Assembly: GCF_028769735.1 (NCBI RefSeq)
Contig: NC_088178.1
Span: 29,427,357-29,491,356 of the forward strand
Reading direction: 5' to 3'
DNA length: 64,000 nt
Source of the DNA: Zonotrichia leucophrys gambelii
Lineage: Eukaryota; Chordata; Aves; Passeriformes; Passerellidae
Part shown: in pieces, positions 31,001 through 35,135 of the stretch
Position numbering within the stretch: position 1 is the stretch's first letter
Layout: each line of letters starts with the position of its first letter
Position numbers and translations under genes: made by a program
Notes under the pieces: generated by a model
Told to the model about the DNA's origin: nothing
Seen by the model: the letters and a program-made list of their open reading frames with translations, nothing else
The model's database searches: none

Positions 31001-33976
31001 AGCTCCTTGTTCCTGTTATCCAAAATCCAGCTCTTGTTCCTGTTATCCAAAATCCAGCTCCTTGTTCCTGCTATCCAAAATCCAGCTCTTGTTCCTGTTA
31101 TCCAAAATCCAGCTCCTTGTTCCTCTTATCCAAAATCCAGCTCTTGTTCCTGCTATCCAAAATCCAGCTCTTGTTCCTGTTATCCAAAATCCAGCTCCTT
31201 GTTCCTGTTATCCAAAATCCAATGTTTGATCCTGTTATCCAAAATCCAGCTCTTGTTCCTATTATCCAAAATCCAGCTCTTGTTCCTGTTATCCAAAATC
31301 CAGCTCTTGTTCCTATTATCCAAAATCCAGCTCTTGTTCCTGTTATCCAAAATCCAGCTCTTGTTCCTGCTATCCAAAATCCAGCTCTTGTTCCTGTTAT
31401 CCAAAATCCAGCTCCTTGTTCCTGTTATCCAAAATCCAGCTCCTTGTTCCTGTTATCCAAAATCCAGCTCTTGTTCCTGTTATCCAAAATCCAGCTCCTT
31501 GTTCCTGTTATCCAAAATCCAGCTCTTGTTCCTGTTATCTAAAATCCAGCTCTTGTTCCTGTTATCCAAAATCCAGCTGCTTACTCCTGTTATCCAAAAT
31601 CCAGCTCCTTGTTCCTGTTATCCAAAATCCAGCTCCTTGTTCCTCTTATCTAAAATCCAGCTCCTTGTTCCTGCTATCCAAAATCCAGCTCTTGTTCCTC
31701 TTATCCAAAATCCAGCTCCTTGTTCCTGTTGTCCAAAATCCAGCTCTTGTTCCTGTTATCCAAAATCCAGCTGCTTGTTCCTCTTATCCAAAATCCAGCT
31801 CTTGTTCCTGTTGTCCAAAATCCAGCTCTTGTTCCTATTATCCAAAATCCAGCTCCTTGTTCCTCTTATCCAAAATCCAGCTCTTGTTCCTGTTATCCAA
31901 AATCCAGCTCCTTGTTCCTCTTATCCAAAATCCAGCTGCTTGTTCCTTGTATCCAAAATCTTCTCTACCCAAACCTTCTTTATGGTTTGGGTTAAATTTG
32001 GGCCATTTCTCATTTCTCCATGGGTTATTGCATGGCCCCAGTGCTGGGGATAAATGAAATGGCAGAGATTCCTTCCCTGCAGAATGGGAACTGCACCAAC
32101 CCCAGCGTTTCCCTGACGTTTCAGGATGAAGAAGCTGCTCTGGGAGGATGTTCCCAACCCCAAGAACTGCTCGTGGGCACAAGGAGTTAATTTCCAGCAG
32201 GTTTGTATTTCCCTGTGGCTGCTGCTCCCTCCACTTGGGGCTTTTGTTCCGGCTCCGTCTCCAGTGGAAATCCAGCCCCGTTCCCCCCTCTGGCTCCATC
32301 CAGGGTTCCCATTCCCCAGGCCTCTGGATTATACATTGGACATGAAATACCTGCTTTTAGTGATAAACTGTTAAATAATAAACTGATTTTTTAATAGGTG
32401 ACAGATGGTGGCCTTTGCCAAAACAGCCCTGGCCTTGGCTGGGAGGGGTTTAATCTGTGTTTGCTGTGGTGTCCATGGAGAGGGGAAGGGACACAAACAT
32501 CTCCTGAAGGGATAAACCACATGTATGAGGAAAAAAATTGTTATTTTCATTGTTGAAAAGCTCCCTGTTCATTTTGATGTGGGAAGGTGATGGATTTGTG
32601 TGGGAAAATTCCAAATTCAGGGCCCAGGTGTCACCAACAATGAGTCTGGACTGAGTAGAGCCCAGGAGTTTCACTCTTTGCTCTGATTTCCCACTACTCT
32701 GAGTATTTTGACATTTTCCTCATTATTTTGGCAGCTTCCCTGCTGTAAAACATGATTTGTTAATCCACAAAAAACTGGATTTATCTGTTTTGTCCTGAAT
32801 TCATTAGGAAATACAAGGGAATTTTCCTTTGGAGCTCTTGTGCTGCTGTCAGTTCATCCTGGTGGATAATTTACATCTGCATTTATTAGGAGTAGTAAAT
32901 CCTGCATTTCTCCCAAACAGAGGAGTTCCACTCAGTTCAAACATGCAGCTGCTACTCAGGTGGGAATGCTCCAAAAATCCCATGGAAAGGCTGAATTTGA
33001 CCTGGATAATCCAATCCTAGCAGGGAAAGTTCCTTCAGCTGATGTATCAATGGTAAATCAGTCAAGGAAATTTTGTCATAGAGGATTTTCAGCTATAAAT
33101 TCTTAAAAAACAATGTGTGAACTCGATGTGGCAAAATTCCAGGCTGCTGGGAGCGACCTTTGGTGTTGATCCATAAAACCTGGAGAGTGAAATAAAGCTG
33201 TTCCATAATAAATGAGCCTTAAAATCCCTCTTTTCTTCCAGCCTGAGACTCTGGAGCATCTCTTTGCCAAGCACCCCGAGCCAATGTCGTGTGAGCCCCT
33301 TCTCCTGGAGGCAGAGATGGTGCTGGAGGACATCAGCATCACCAAAACCCTGGGAAAAGAGGAGCCAGGGGATTTTTTAGGAACTGACTCCCCCCAGGAC
33401 TCGGAATGTGACTCTGCCTGCTCCAGCAGCCCCTTCCAGAGCAGCAGTTTCTGCAGGAGCTGCCAGCATGGAGCAGCCGTGGCGCGGGGTGGCCTCAGAT
33501 ACGCCACAGGCCTCAGATACGCCACAGGCCTCAGATACGCCAGCAGCTGTCCCTCCAGCGGGCTGCGCCGGCCAAAATCCTGCCCGGGGAGCTGCCTGGG
33601 GAGCTGCTTCCTTGGGCAGCACCCCAGGGTGCTGGGGGCCTTCTGCAGGGGCGCCTGGGAGGCGGGCAGAGGGGCAGTGCTGCTGCACAGGGCCCTGTCC
33701 CTGCTGTCCCCAGAGATGCTCTCGGGGCCTCTGGGGGAGGCCGAGCACAGCCTGTGCTACCTGGGGGTGGCAGCCACGGACACAGGGCACGGGGACAGCC
33801 TGACAGACACCCCCGGGGCCACGGGCCTGCTCACGGAGCACGAGCTTCTCCAGCACATCCCAAACAGGGCCACGGAGCTGAGCCAAGGCAGCCTCAAGCC
33901 TAAAGGCGCCGTTCCCTACGTCCCGCAGTTCCGCATGGCTGCAGCCAAAGGGCAGGAGGCCGCGGAGAAAAAGTGA
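1006..33976 (+). CDS. LEPR: Leptin receptor, long signalling form, 17 coding exons (5' end incomplete)
   Basis: Class I cytokine receptor of the plasma membrane; it binds leptin outside the cell and signals through JAK2, STAT3 and STAT5. Exons: 1006-1299, 2922-3039, 7288-7493, 12200-12345, 14118-14262, 16797-17093, 18889-19003, 21083-21282, 22204-22355, 24681-24840, 26890-26972, 27613-27829, 28545-28727, 29245-29340, 29715-29817, 32125-32200, 33242-33976. All have AG acceptors and GT donors, and phases agree at every junction. The joined product is about 1,107 residues, against 1,165 for the human protein minus its first 14 or so. Nearly identical blocks to vertebrate LEPR include [33 protein letters not shown] and [15 protein letters not shown]. 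Domain order is complete from N-terminal domain to STAT3 site. The start-codon exon was not found. The reading frame has no break, so the gene looks functional. Confidence 0.96.
1424..2218. repeat. 21-bp minisatellite in LEPR intron
   Basis: About 38 head-to-tail copies with core TGGTAAAATCCTTACTCAG and small variants (GGCAAAATCC, TTTCTC, TTGCTC). The unit is a multiple of three and stays open when translated (repeating VKSLLSV), but it lies in an intron with no coding support. It begins about 120 bp after the donor at 1300. Confidence 0.95.
2219..2921. other. LEPR intron remainder
   Basis: Unique sequence between the 21-bp array and the next exon; I see no gene, RNA or mobile element in it. 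Confidence 0.6.
2922..3039 (+). CDS. LEPR: LEPR exon: start of first cytokine-receptor module
   Basis: Acceptor tttgtccag ends at 2921; donor gg|gtaagt follows 3039. It encodes [18 protein letters not shown] and then KVNLLYS, matching human NWNIQCWLKGDLKLFIC and KVHLLY. The conserved CW pair typical of class I receptor domain 2 is present. The split Asp codon with the previous exon (g|ac) reproduces the human QQI-D junction. Confidence 0.92.
3040..6780. other. LEPR intron, no feature recognised
   Basis: About 3.7 kb of AT-leaning sequence with a T-run near 4,411-4,430. No exon resembling LEPR or another gene was found on either strand. Confidence 0.5.
6790..6945 (+). mobile_element. CR1 LINE 3' fragment
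   Basis: Degenerate match to the bird CR1 3' end: 'gccctggatccctggaag', 'ggagcagcctgggacagtgg', then 'ttaaggtccctccaaatcc' and 'ccatgattata'. It is a short truncated copy with no reverse-transcriptase coding. Confidence 0.7.
7288..7493 (+). CDS. LEPR: LEPR exon: remainder of receptor domain 2
   Basis: A long pyrimidine tract precedes the acceptor at 7287; the donor is tcg|gtgagc at 7493/7494. The reading [15 protein letters not shown] aligns with human HCNCSVHECCECLVP, keeping four of the domain's cysteines, and the exon closes with [11 protein letters not shown] (human SPLMSVQPINM). The exon is very GC-rich compared with the AT-rich introns around it. A 45-bp minisatellite begins about 120 bp after its donor. 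Confidence 0.92.
7612..9796. repeat. 45-bp minisatellite in LEPR intron
   Basis: About 48 copies of a 45-bp unit (some 44 bp) containing GTGTAGTTAGCAAAG and GGGATTGGGTTGGGTTA. The + strand has three G3 runs per unit. It starts about 120 bp after the donor at 7494. Both strands stay open over long stretches because the unit is a multiple of three; this is a repeat effect, not a gene. Confidence 0.95.
10040..10400 (+). mobile_element. Possible LTR fragment with three-copy 3' tail
   Basis: There is a TATA-like ataaatag near 10,241. From about 10,300 to 10,378 a unit of about 29 bp containing 'aataaatacaccctctttt' occurs three times, the last copy diverged. A TATA box followed by a poly(A) signal suggests an LTR, but the ends and target duplication were not found. 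Confidence 0.4.
10401..12199. other. LEPR intron, no feature recognised
   Basis: Unique sequence up to the D3 exon; no exon or recognisable mobile element was seen. Confidence 0.5.
12200..12345 (+). CDS. LEPR: LEPR exon: first half of fibronectin-like domain D3
   Basis: Acceptor tgtgtgcag ends at 12199; donor ccag|gtgagc follows 12345. It encodes [13 protein letters not shown], then [15 protein letters not shown], matching human VKPDPPLGLHMEI and WSSPPLVPFPLQYQV. The codon phase closes exactly at the donor. A 16-bp minisatellite begins only about 30 bp downstream of the donor. Confidence 0.93.
12376..13108. repeat. 16-bp minisatellite in LEPR intron
   Basis: About 45 copies of CATTCCCGAATCCCGG, with variants such as GCTTTGCC in place of GCATTCCC. 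It begins about 30 bp after the donor at 12346. Each canonical unit carries two CpG sites, making a dense CpG block inside the gene. Confidence 0.95.
13145..13558. repeat. 33-bp minisatellite in LEPR intron
   Basis: About 12 copies of a 33-bp unit made of GGGCTTAGCTCGCTGC followed by TTTTCCTGGAAAA. It lies just after the 16-bp array but is unrelated in sequence. Confidence 0.92.
13559..14117. other. LEPR intron end
   Basis: Unique AT-rich sequence leading to the first WSXWS exon; nothing else is recognised. Confidence 0.5.
14118..14262 (+). CDS. LEPR: LEPR exon: second half of D3 with first WSXWS motif
   Basis: Encodes [21 protein letters not shown], trimmed here to its key part: VQVRSRNL followed by GFWSDWS, the first of the two WSXWS signatures of LEPR. 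The donor is gag|gtagga after 14262. The acceptor reads ccagcag, so splicing could begin at 14115 or 14118 and add or drop one Gln without changing the frame. Confidence 0.92.
14335..14724. repeat. Three tandem copies of a 130-bp unit
   Basis: Copies begin at 14335, 14465 and 14595 (each at 'ttgggatgggagatcc') with only a few differences. Each has a GC-rich half and an AT-rich half ending in 'gtttttgcataatat'. The array begins about 70 bp after the donor at 14263. Confidence 0.95.
14725..16752. repeat. Composite AT-rich and trinucleotide microsatellite field
   Basis: Mixed tracts of (TAA)n, (TTACTA)n, (TTC)n and TTC/TTG runs. A block containing 'aacattaaacaaaataca' recurs at about 15,619, 15,862, 16,092 and 16,276, each followed by AT-rich sequence and a TTC tract in most copies. 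Whole composite modules were therefore duplicated, not only single triplets. Confidence 0.93.
16797..17093 (+). CDS. LEPR: LEPR exon: Ig-like domain
   Basis: Acceptor ttcccccag ends at 16796; donor tag|gtacgg follows 17093. The encoded Ig-like domain starts [10 protein letters not shown] (human DVIYFPPKIL) and contains [29 protein letters not shown] (human EIVWWMNLAE), [15 protein letters not shown] and YAELYVV. In mammals this domain is needed for receptor activation rather than leptin binding. The exon is strongly GC-rich and follows directly after an AT-rich microsatellite tract. Confidence 0.95.
17254..18027 (-). mobile_element. Solo LTR of a songbird endogenous retrovirus, with expanded interior
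   Basis: Read on the minus strand it starts 'tcaccatgatattttc' and passes through 'gaccaatcacagtcag'. It then reaches a TTTAGTATAGTTTTAGTATAG core and ends in the U5-like 'catggagtcagac' and 'ggggaccctca'. Between core and end lies the pentanucleotide array listed separately. No clear target-site duplication remains. It has no coding sequence. Confidence 0.75.
17322..17762. repeat. Pentanucleotide microsatellites (ATTCT)n then (CCATC)n
   Basis: About 13 copies of ATTCT run into roughly 75 copies of CCATC, the latter broken by CCATCCATC steps and CCACC variants. The array replaces the core-to-poly(A) part of the surrounding LTR. Confidence 0.96.
18179..18520. repeat. Two diverged tandem copies of about 178 bp
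   Basis: The stretch from 'agctcagaattaaacacaag' recurs from about 18,357 ('agcttagaattaaacaag'), including the shared 'gtttagagttttagagttta'. Similarity is clear but degraded. I do not recognise the family. Confidence 0.75.
18889..19003 (+). CDS. LEPR: LEPR exon: start of leptin-binding module (CRH2)
   Basis: Acceptor ttgattag ends at 18888; donor cag|gtatgg follows 19003. It encodes [18 protein letters not shown] and [10 protein letters not shown], nearly identical to human [18 protein letters not shown] and STLQLRYHR. The first base pair completes the Asp codon left by the Ig exon. Confidence 0.97.
19004..21082. other. LEPR intron with CR1 fragment and small (GACA)n
   Basis: Holds a minus-strand CR1 3' tail at about 19,590-19,665 ('ggctggtttgggttggga', 'gggacctcaaaatc') and a short GACA tetranucleotide run at 19,691-19,711. 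The rest shows no gene. Confidence 0.6.
21083..21282 (+). CDS. LEPR: LEPR exon: CRH2 domain D4, leptin-contact region
   Basis: Acceptor cttttaag ends at 21082; donor gtgg|gtaggt follows 21282. It encodes [28 protein letters not shown] and [10 protein letters not shown], matching human [28 protein letters not shown] and PPTCVLPDSV. The loops in this exon form part of the main leptin-binding surface of the mammalian protein. A tandem triplication begins about 90 bp after the donor. Confidence 0.96.
21371..22162. repeat. Tandem triplication of a 262-271 bp unit
   Basis: Copies begin at 21371, 21642 and 21904, each with 'gtttgatattaccttaaag', and end with 'ttgggcagtgccagtg'. They differ by a few substitutions and one 9-bp indel. 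The array starts 88 bp after the donor at 21283 and ends about 40 bp before the next acceptor, so it fills nearly the whole intron. Confidence 0.96.
22204..22355 (+). CDS. LEPR: LEPR exon: CRH2 domain D5, first half
   Basis: Acceptor tttcccag ends at 22203; donor cag|gtacgt follows 22355. It encodes [26 protein letters not shown] and LTFQIRW, matching human VKPLPPSSVKAEIT, GLLKISWEKPVF and LQFQIRY. Confidence 0.95.
22540..23581 (+). mobile_element. Solo LTR of a songbird endogenous retrovirus, with expanded interior
   Basis: Begins TGTCACAGACATC, passes 'aatggccaatcacagtcag' and ends with AATAAATCAGCCTTCTGAG, 'cggagtcagaccctcgtc' and CTCTCACA: a U3 region, poly(A) signal and U5 layout. The segment around the TATA-like 'gttttaatgtaatatat' is repeated about seven times. 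No coding sequence; no clear target duplication found. Confidence 0.8.
22738..23512 (+). repeat. About seven copies of a 97-125 bp unit inside the LTR
   Basis: Units contain 'ttcctattctattcttagcc', 'atcctttcttctattctttt' and 'agcatagttttaatgtaat'. They vary in length through extra 'tttatttttgttattc' steps. The reverse complement of this unit makes up the array at 24.9-26.9 kb. Confidence 0.93.
23635..24641 (+). mobile_element. LTR-like element with internal 470-bp duplication
   Basis: The stretch from 'caatcaggctgacatacc' (about 23,704) to 'tcatattccaatacc' recurs from about 24,170 to 24,641 with very few changes. Each copy has a TTAAAATGTTAATG core and a later GGAATAAACATC poly(A)-type signal. 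The whole is flanked by the 9-bp direct repeat ACCCCTATG at 23626-23634 and 24642-24650. The second copy ends about 40 bp before a LEPR exon. Confidence 0.72.
24681..24840 (+). CDS. LEPR: LEPR exon: CRH2 domain D5 with second WSXWS motif
   Basis: Acceptor cctctcccag ends at 24680; donor agag|gtctgt follows 24840. It starts LYEVPVP (human MYEVYDA) and contains [20 protein letters not shown], with the second WSXWS signature, then VQDIR. The donor gtctgt is weaker than the others in this gene. The exon lies between two oppositely oriented LTR-derived arrays. Confidence 0.94.
24890..26866 (-). repeat. About 17 copies of an LTR-derived 105-125 bp unit, inverted
   Basis: Units contain 'ttacattaaaactatgct', 'aaaagaatagaagaaagg' and 'ataaatggctaagaatag', the reverse complement of the array at 22.7-23.5 kb. 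No LTR ends flank it. It starts about 50 bp after the donor at 24841 and ends just before the exon at 26890. Confidence 0.95.
26890..26972 (+). CDS. LEPR: LEPR exon: start of fibronectin III region
   Basis: Acceptor gttttgcag ends at 26889; donor aag|gtggga follows 26972. It encodes [10 protein letters not shown] and RNVTLLWK, matching human MRGPEFWRII and KNVTLLWK. A repeat array ends less than 50 bp before the acceptor, so little unique sequence is left for the branch point. Confidence 0.95.
27405..27446 (+). repeat. 42-bp copy of a LEPR exon end inside an upstream intron
   Basis: From 'ggagttggcaaagccaga' to 'tttgcccaaggt' this matches 29301-29342 at all but one position. The source spans the 3' end of the fibronectin exon plus its GT. 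Flanking bases on either side do not match. Confidence 0.92.
27613..27829 (+). CDS. LEPR: LEPR exon: fibronectin III domain
   Basis: Acceptor attgctgcag ends at 27612; donor acag|gtaagg follows 27829. It encodes [18 protein letters not shown], then [19 protein letters not shown], matching human PLMKNDSLCSVQRYVINH and QAHTVTVLAINSIGASVAN. Confidence 0.96.
27830..28544. other. LEPR intron, no feature recognised
   Basis: Unique sequence; includes a short inverted repeat near 27,991-28,018 ('aaaatcctgtgattttca'). Nothing else noted. Confidence 0.5.
28545..28727 (+). CDS. LEPR: LEPR exon: membrane-proximal fibronectin III domain, first half
   Basis: Acceptor tttccccag ends at 28544; donor atg|gtgagt follows 28727. 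It encodes [18 protein letters not shown] and [18 protein letters not shown], close to human VQSLSAYPLNSSCVIVSW and FIIEWKNLNEDGEIKWLR. Confidence 0.96.
28728..29244. other. LEPR intron, no feature recognised
   Basis: Unique AT-rich sequence between two fibronectin exons; no gene or mobile element seen. Confidence 0.5.
29245..29340 (+). CDS. LEPR: LEPR exon: membrane-proximal fibronectin III domain, second half
   Basis: Acceptor tctttgcag ends at 29244; donor caag|gtgact follows 29340. It encodes [20 protein letters not shown] (human [20 protein letters not shown]). The last 40 bases, with the first two of the intron, recur almost exactly at 27405-27446. Confidence 0.96.
29715..29817 (+). 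CDS. LEPR: LEPR exon: transmembrane helix
   Basis: Acceptor atttccag ends at 29714; donor aaag|gtacct follows 29817. A short stalk is followed by the single membrane helix [19 protein letters not shown] and then SHQR, matching human [22 protein letters not shown] in its central part. The minisatellite of the next intron begins at the donor itself. Confidence 0.95.
29820..31960. repeat. 27/28-bp minisatellite abutting the transmembrane exon
   Basis: Nearly 80 copies of CTTGTTCCTG plus TTATCCAAAATCCAGCT, with variants (GCTATCC, CTTATCC, GTTGTCC). The first copy starts within three bases of the donor at 29818. All three forward frames stay open for over 1 kb. Confidence 0.96.
32125..32200 (+). 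CDS. LEPR: LEPR exon: JAK box 1
   Basis: Acceptor gacgtttcag ends at 32124; donor cagcag|gtttgt follows 32200. It encodes [20 protein letters not shown] and VNFQQ, nearly identical to human. The proline-rich PNPKNCSW is box 1, the JAK2 docking site. The donor gtttgt is weak, which fits regulated use; read-through would give a short receptor form. Confidence 0.96.
32201..32382 (+). other. LEPR: Possible read-through end of a short LEPR isoform
   Basis: If the weak donor after 32200 is skipped, the frame stays open for 57 codons to a TAA at 32372-32374. An AATAAA signal follows at 32377-32382, three bases after the stop. Short LEPR isoforms with box 1 and a brief unique tail are known in mammals. 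This bird version is an inference from layout only. Confidence 0.35.
32383..33241. other. LEPR last intron
   Basis: Unique sequence leading to the final exon; no further exon, RNA gene or mobile element recognised. Confidence 0.5.
33242..33976 (+). CDS. LEPR: LEPR last exon: long-form signalling tail and stop codon
   Basis: Acceptor tcttccag ends at 33241; the stop codon TGA is at 33974-33976. The 244-residue tail opens [20 protein letters not shown] (human [20 protein letters not shown]). Signalling tyrosines can be placed. Three GLRYA repeats (Tyr at exon residues 87, 93, 99) stand where human Y985 in VKYATL binds SHP2 and SOCS3. CYLGV (Tyr 173; codon 33758) matches human Y1077, and PYVPQF (Tyr 226; codon 33917) matches the human STAT3 site YMPQ. 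The middle is more GC-rich and more diverged than the rest. The human exon encodes about 274 residues, so this tail is slightly short but complete. Confidence 0.95.
   Translation, partial: PETLEHLFAKHPEPMSCEPLLLEAEMVLEDISITKTLGKEEPGDFLGTDSPQDSECDSACSSSPFQSSSFCRSCQHGAAVARGGLRYATGLRYATGLRYASSCPSSGLRRPKSCPGSCLGSCFLGQHPRVLGAFCRGAWEAGRGAVLLHRALSLLSPEMLSGPLGEAEHSLCYLGVAATDTGHGDSLTDTPGATGLLTEHELLQHIPNRATELSQGSLKPKGAVPYVPQFRMAAAKGQEAAEKK
33491..33544 (+). repeat. LEPR: 18-bp in-frame coding triplication in LEPR tail
   Basis: Three head-to-tail 18-bp units at 33491-33508, 33509-33526 and 33527-33544 encode [12 protein letters not shown] and GLRYAS. The first two units are identical and the third differs only in its last bases. 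They multiply the tyrosine motif at the position of human Y985. Confidence 0.93.
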
Positions 33977-35135
33977 CAGAATCACCCCAAAATTCGATGT
34001 TCCTGAAGTTTTTCCAGGTGTTGACGCATTCCTCTGTTTTCCCTCTCTTGCTCTGTCCAGCTCGTTCTGGTTTTAGGCTTCACCTGGAGCCCCCAAGGGT
34101 GAGAGAGCTGATCCAGGGCCTGGGATGTTTCTGGGGGAGGAAAGCTGGAATTTGCCATTTCCCTGGGGATGATGTGTGACATCGAGTCAGCCTGGATGTG
34201 GCTGCAAGGAATGGATCAAGGAGTGAAAGGCTCAGGGTGCTGCAGGAAGAGGAAAAAAAATCCAAATTCCTGTGTCTCCATTAACTGGATAAAATTGTGT
34301 ATTTAAAGCAAAGTACCCACATTTTATTGATGAACACAAGATTCTAAATGGTGAGTTTTACACTGACATCTCTTCCCAGGCTCTTTCCTAAGATTCCGTG
34401 GGGGAAAAGACAGGAATTGGATCCGAGGACCCTGCGTTTTTGATTTTGGGAGATCCAACCTGTCTGTATGGCCTTGGAGAAGTCACTTTGCCTCTACAGC
34501 CCTGCCAGGAAGCCTCGGGTGGGAGTAAATCAGGTCTGCATTTTCTGGGAGAAGCAGGAAAACAAACCCACACCGATTTGCAAGCCAAAGCTTTTTTTTT
34601 TTTTGTTTTATTGCATAGTTCATAAATATTTTTCTACACCTGCCTTTTCAGAGAACTATTTTGAGGAGTGAAGGAGGATGAATTTATTGTGTATTCCAAA
34701 GAATATATTTCTGTCAAACTTCAGAGAGACAAAACCAAAGGGCAAAACCAAAATTAAAAACCAAAGCAAGGGTGAATTTAAACCCAGTTTGGTCTGCTGC
34801 CCTGGCTCTTGTGGGGCTCTTTGGTGCTGGATGTGACACAGATCTGATGTTCTGGTGTCCAAAATCTTGTGTGGGGTGAGGAATTAAAACTTGTTTTATA
34901 TTAGGAACCAAGACTTGTCACTGTGGTTGGAGATAAACCTGCAGGCTCCTGTGGCATTCCAGCTAAAGCTGTGATGGATGCTGGGTTTAGGATGCACTTC
35001 CTGCTGTTGGGAAGGGACAGGAGAGCCCATTTCTCTGGAGAATGGAATGATCCTTTCGTGGAAGTGTCCAGAAAAATTATTTGGTTGTGTTTGAAGGTCA
35101 TCTTTCTCCTGAAATAAAAAGCTGATGTTGATTTT
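33977..35135 (+). other. LEPR: LEPR 3' UTR with candidate poly(A) signal
   Basis: No coding signal follows the stop codon. The first AATAAA noticed on the + strand is at 35113-35118, which would give a 3' UTR of about 1.15 kb. The exact end is inferred, not proven. Confidence 0.45.
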
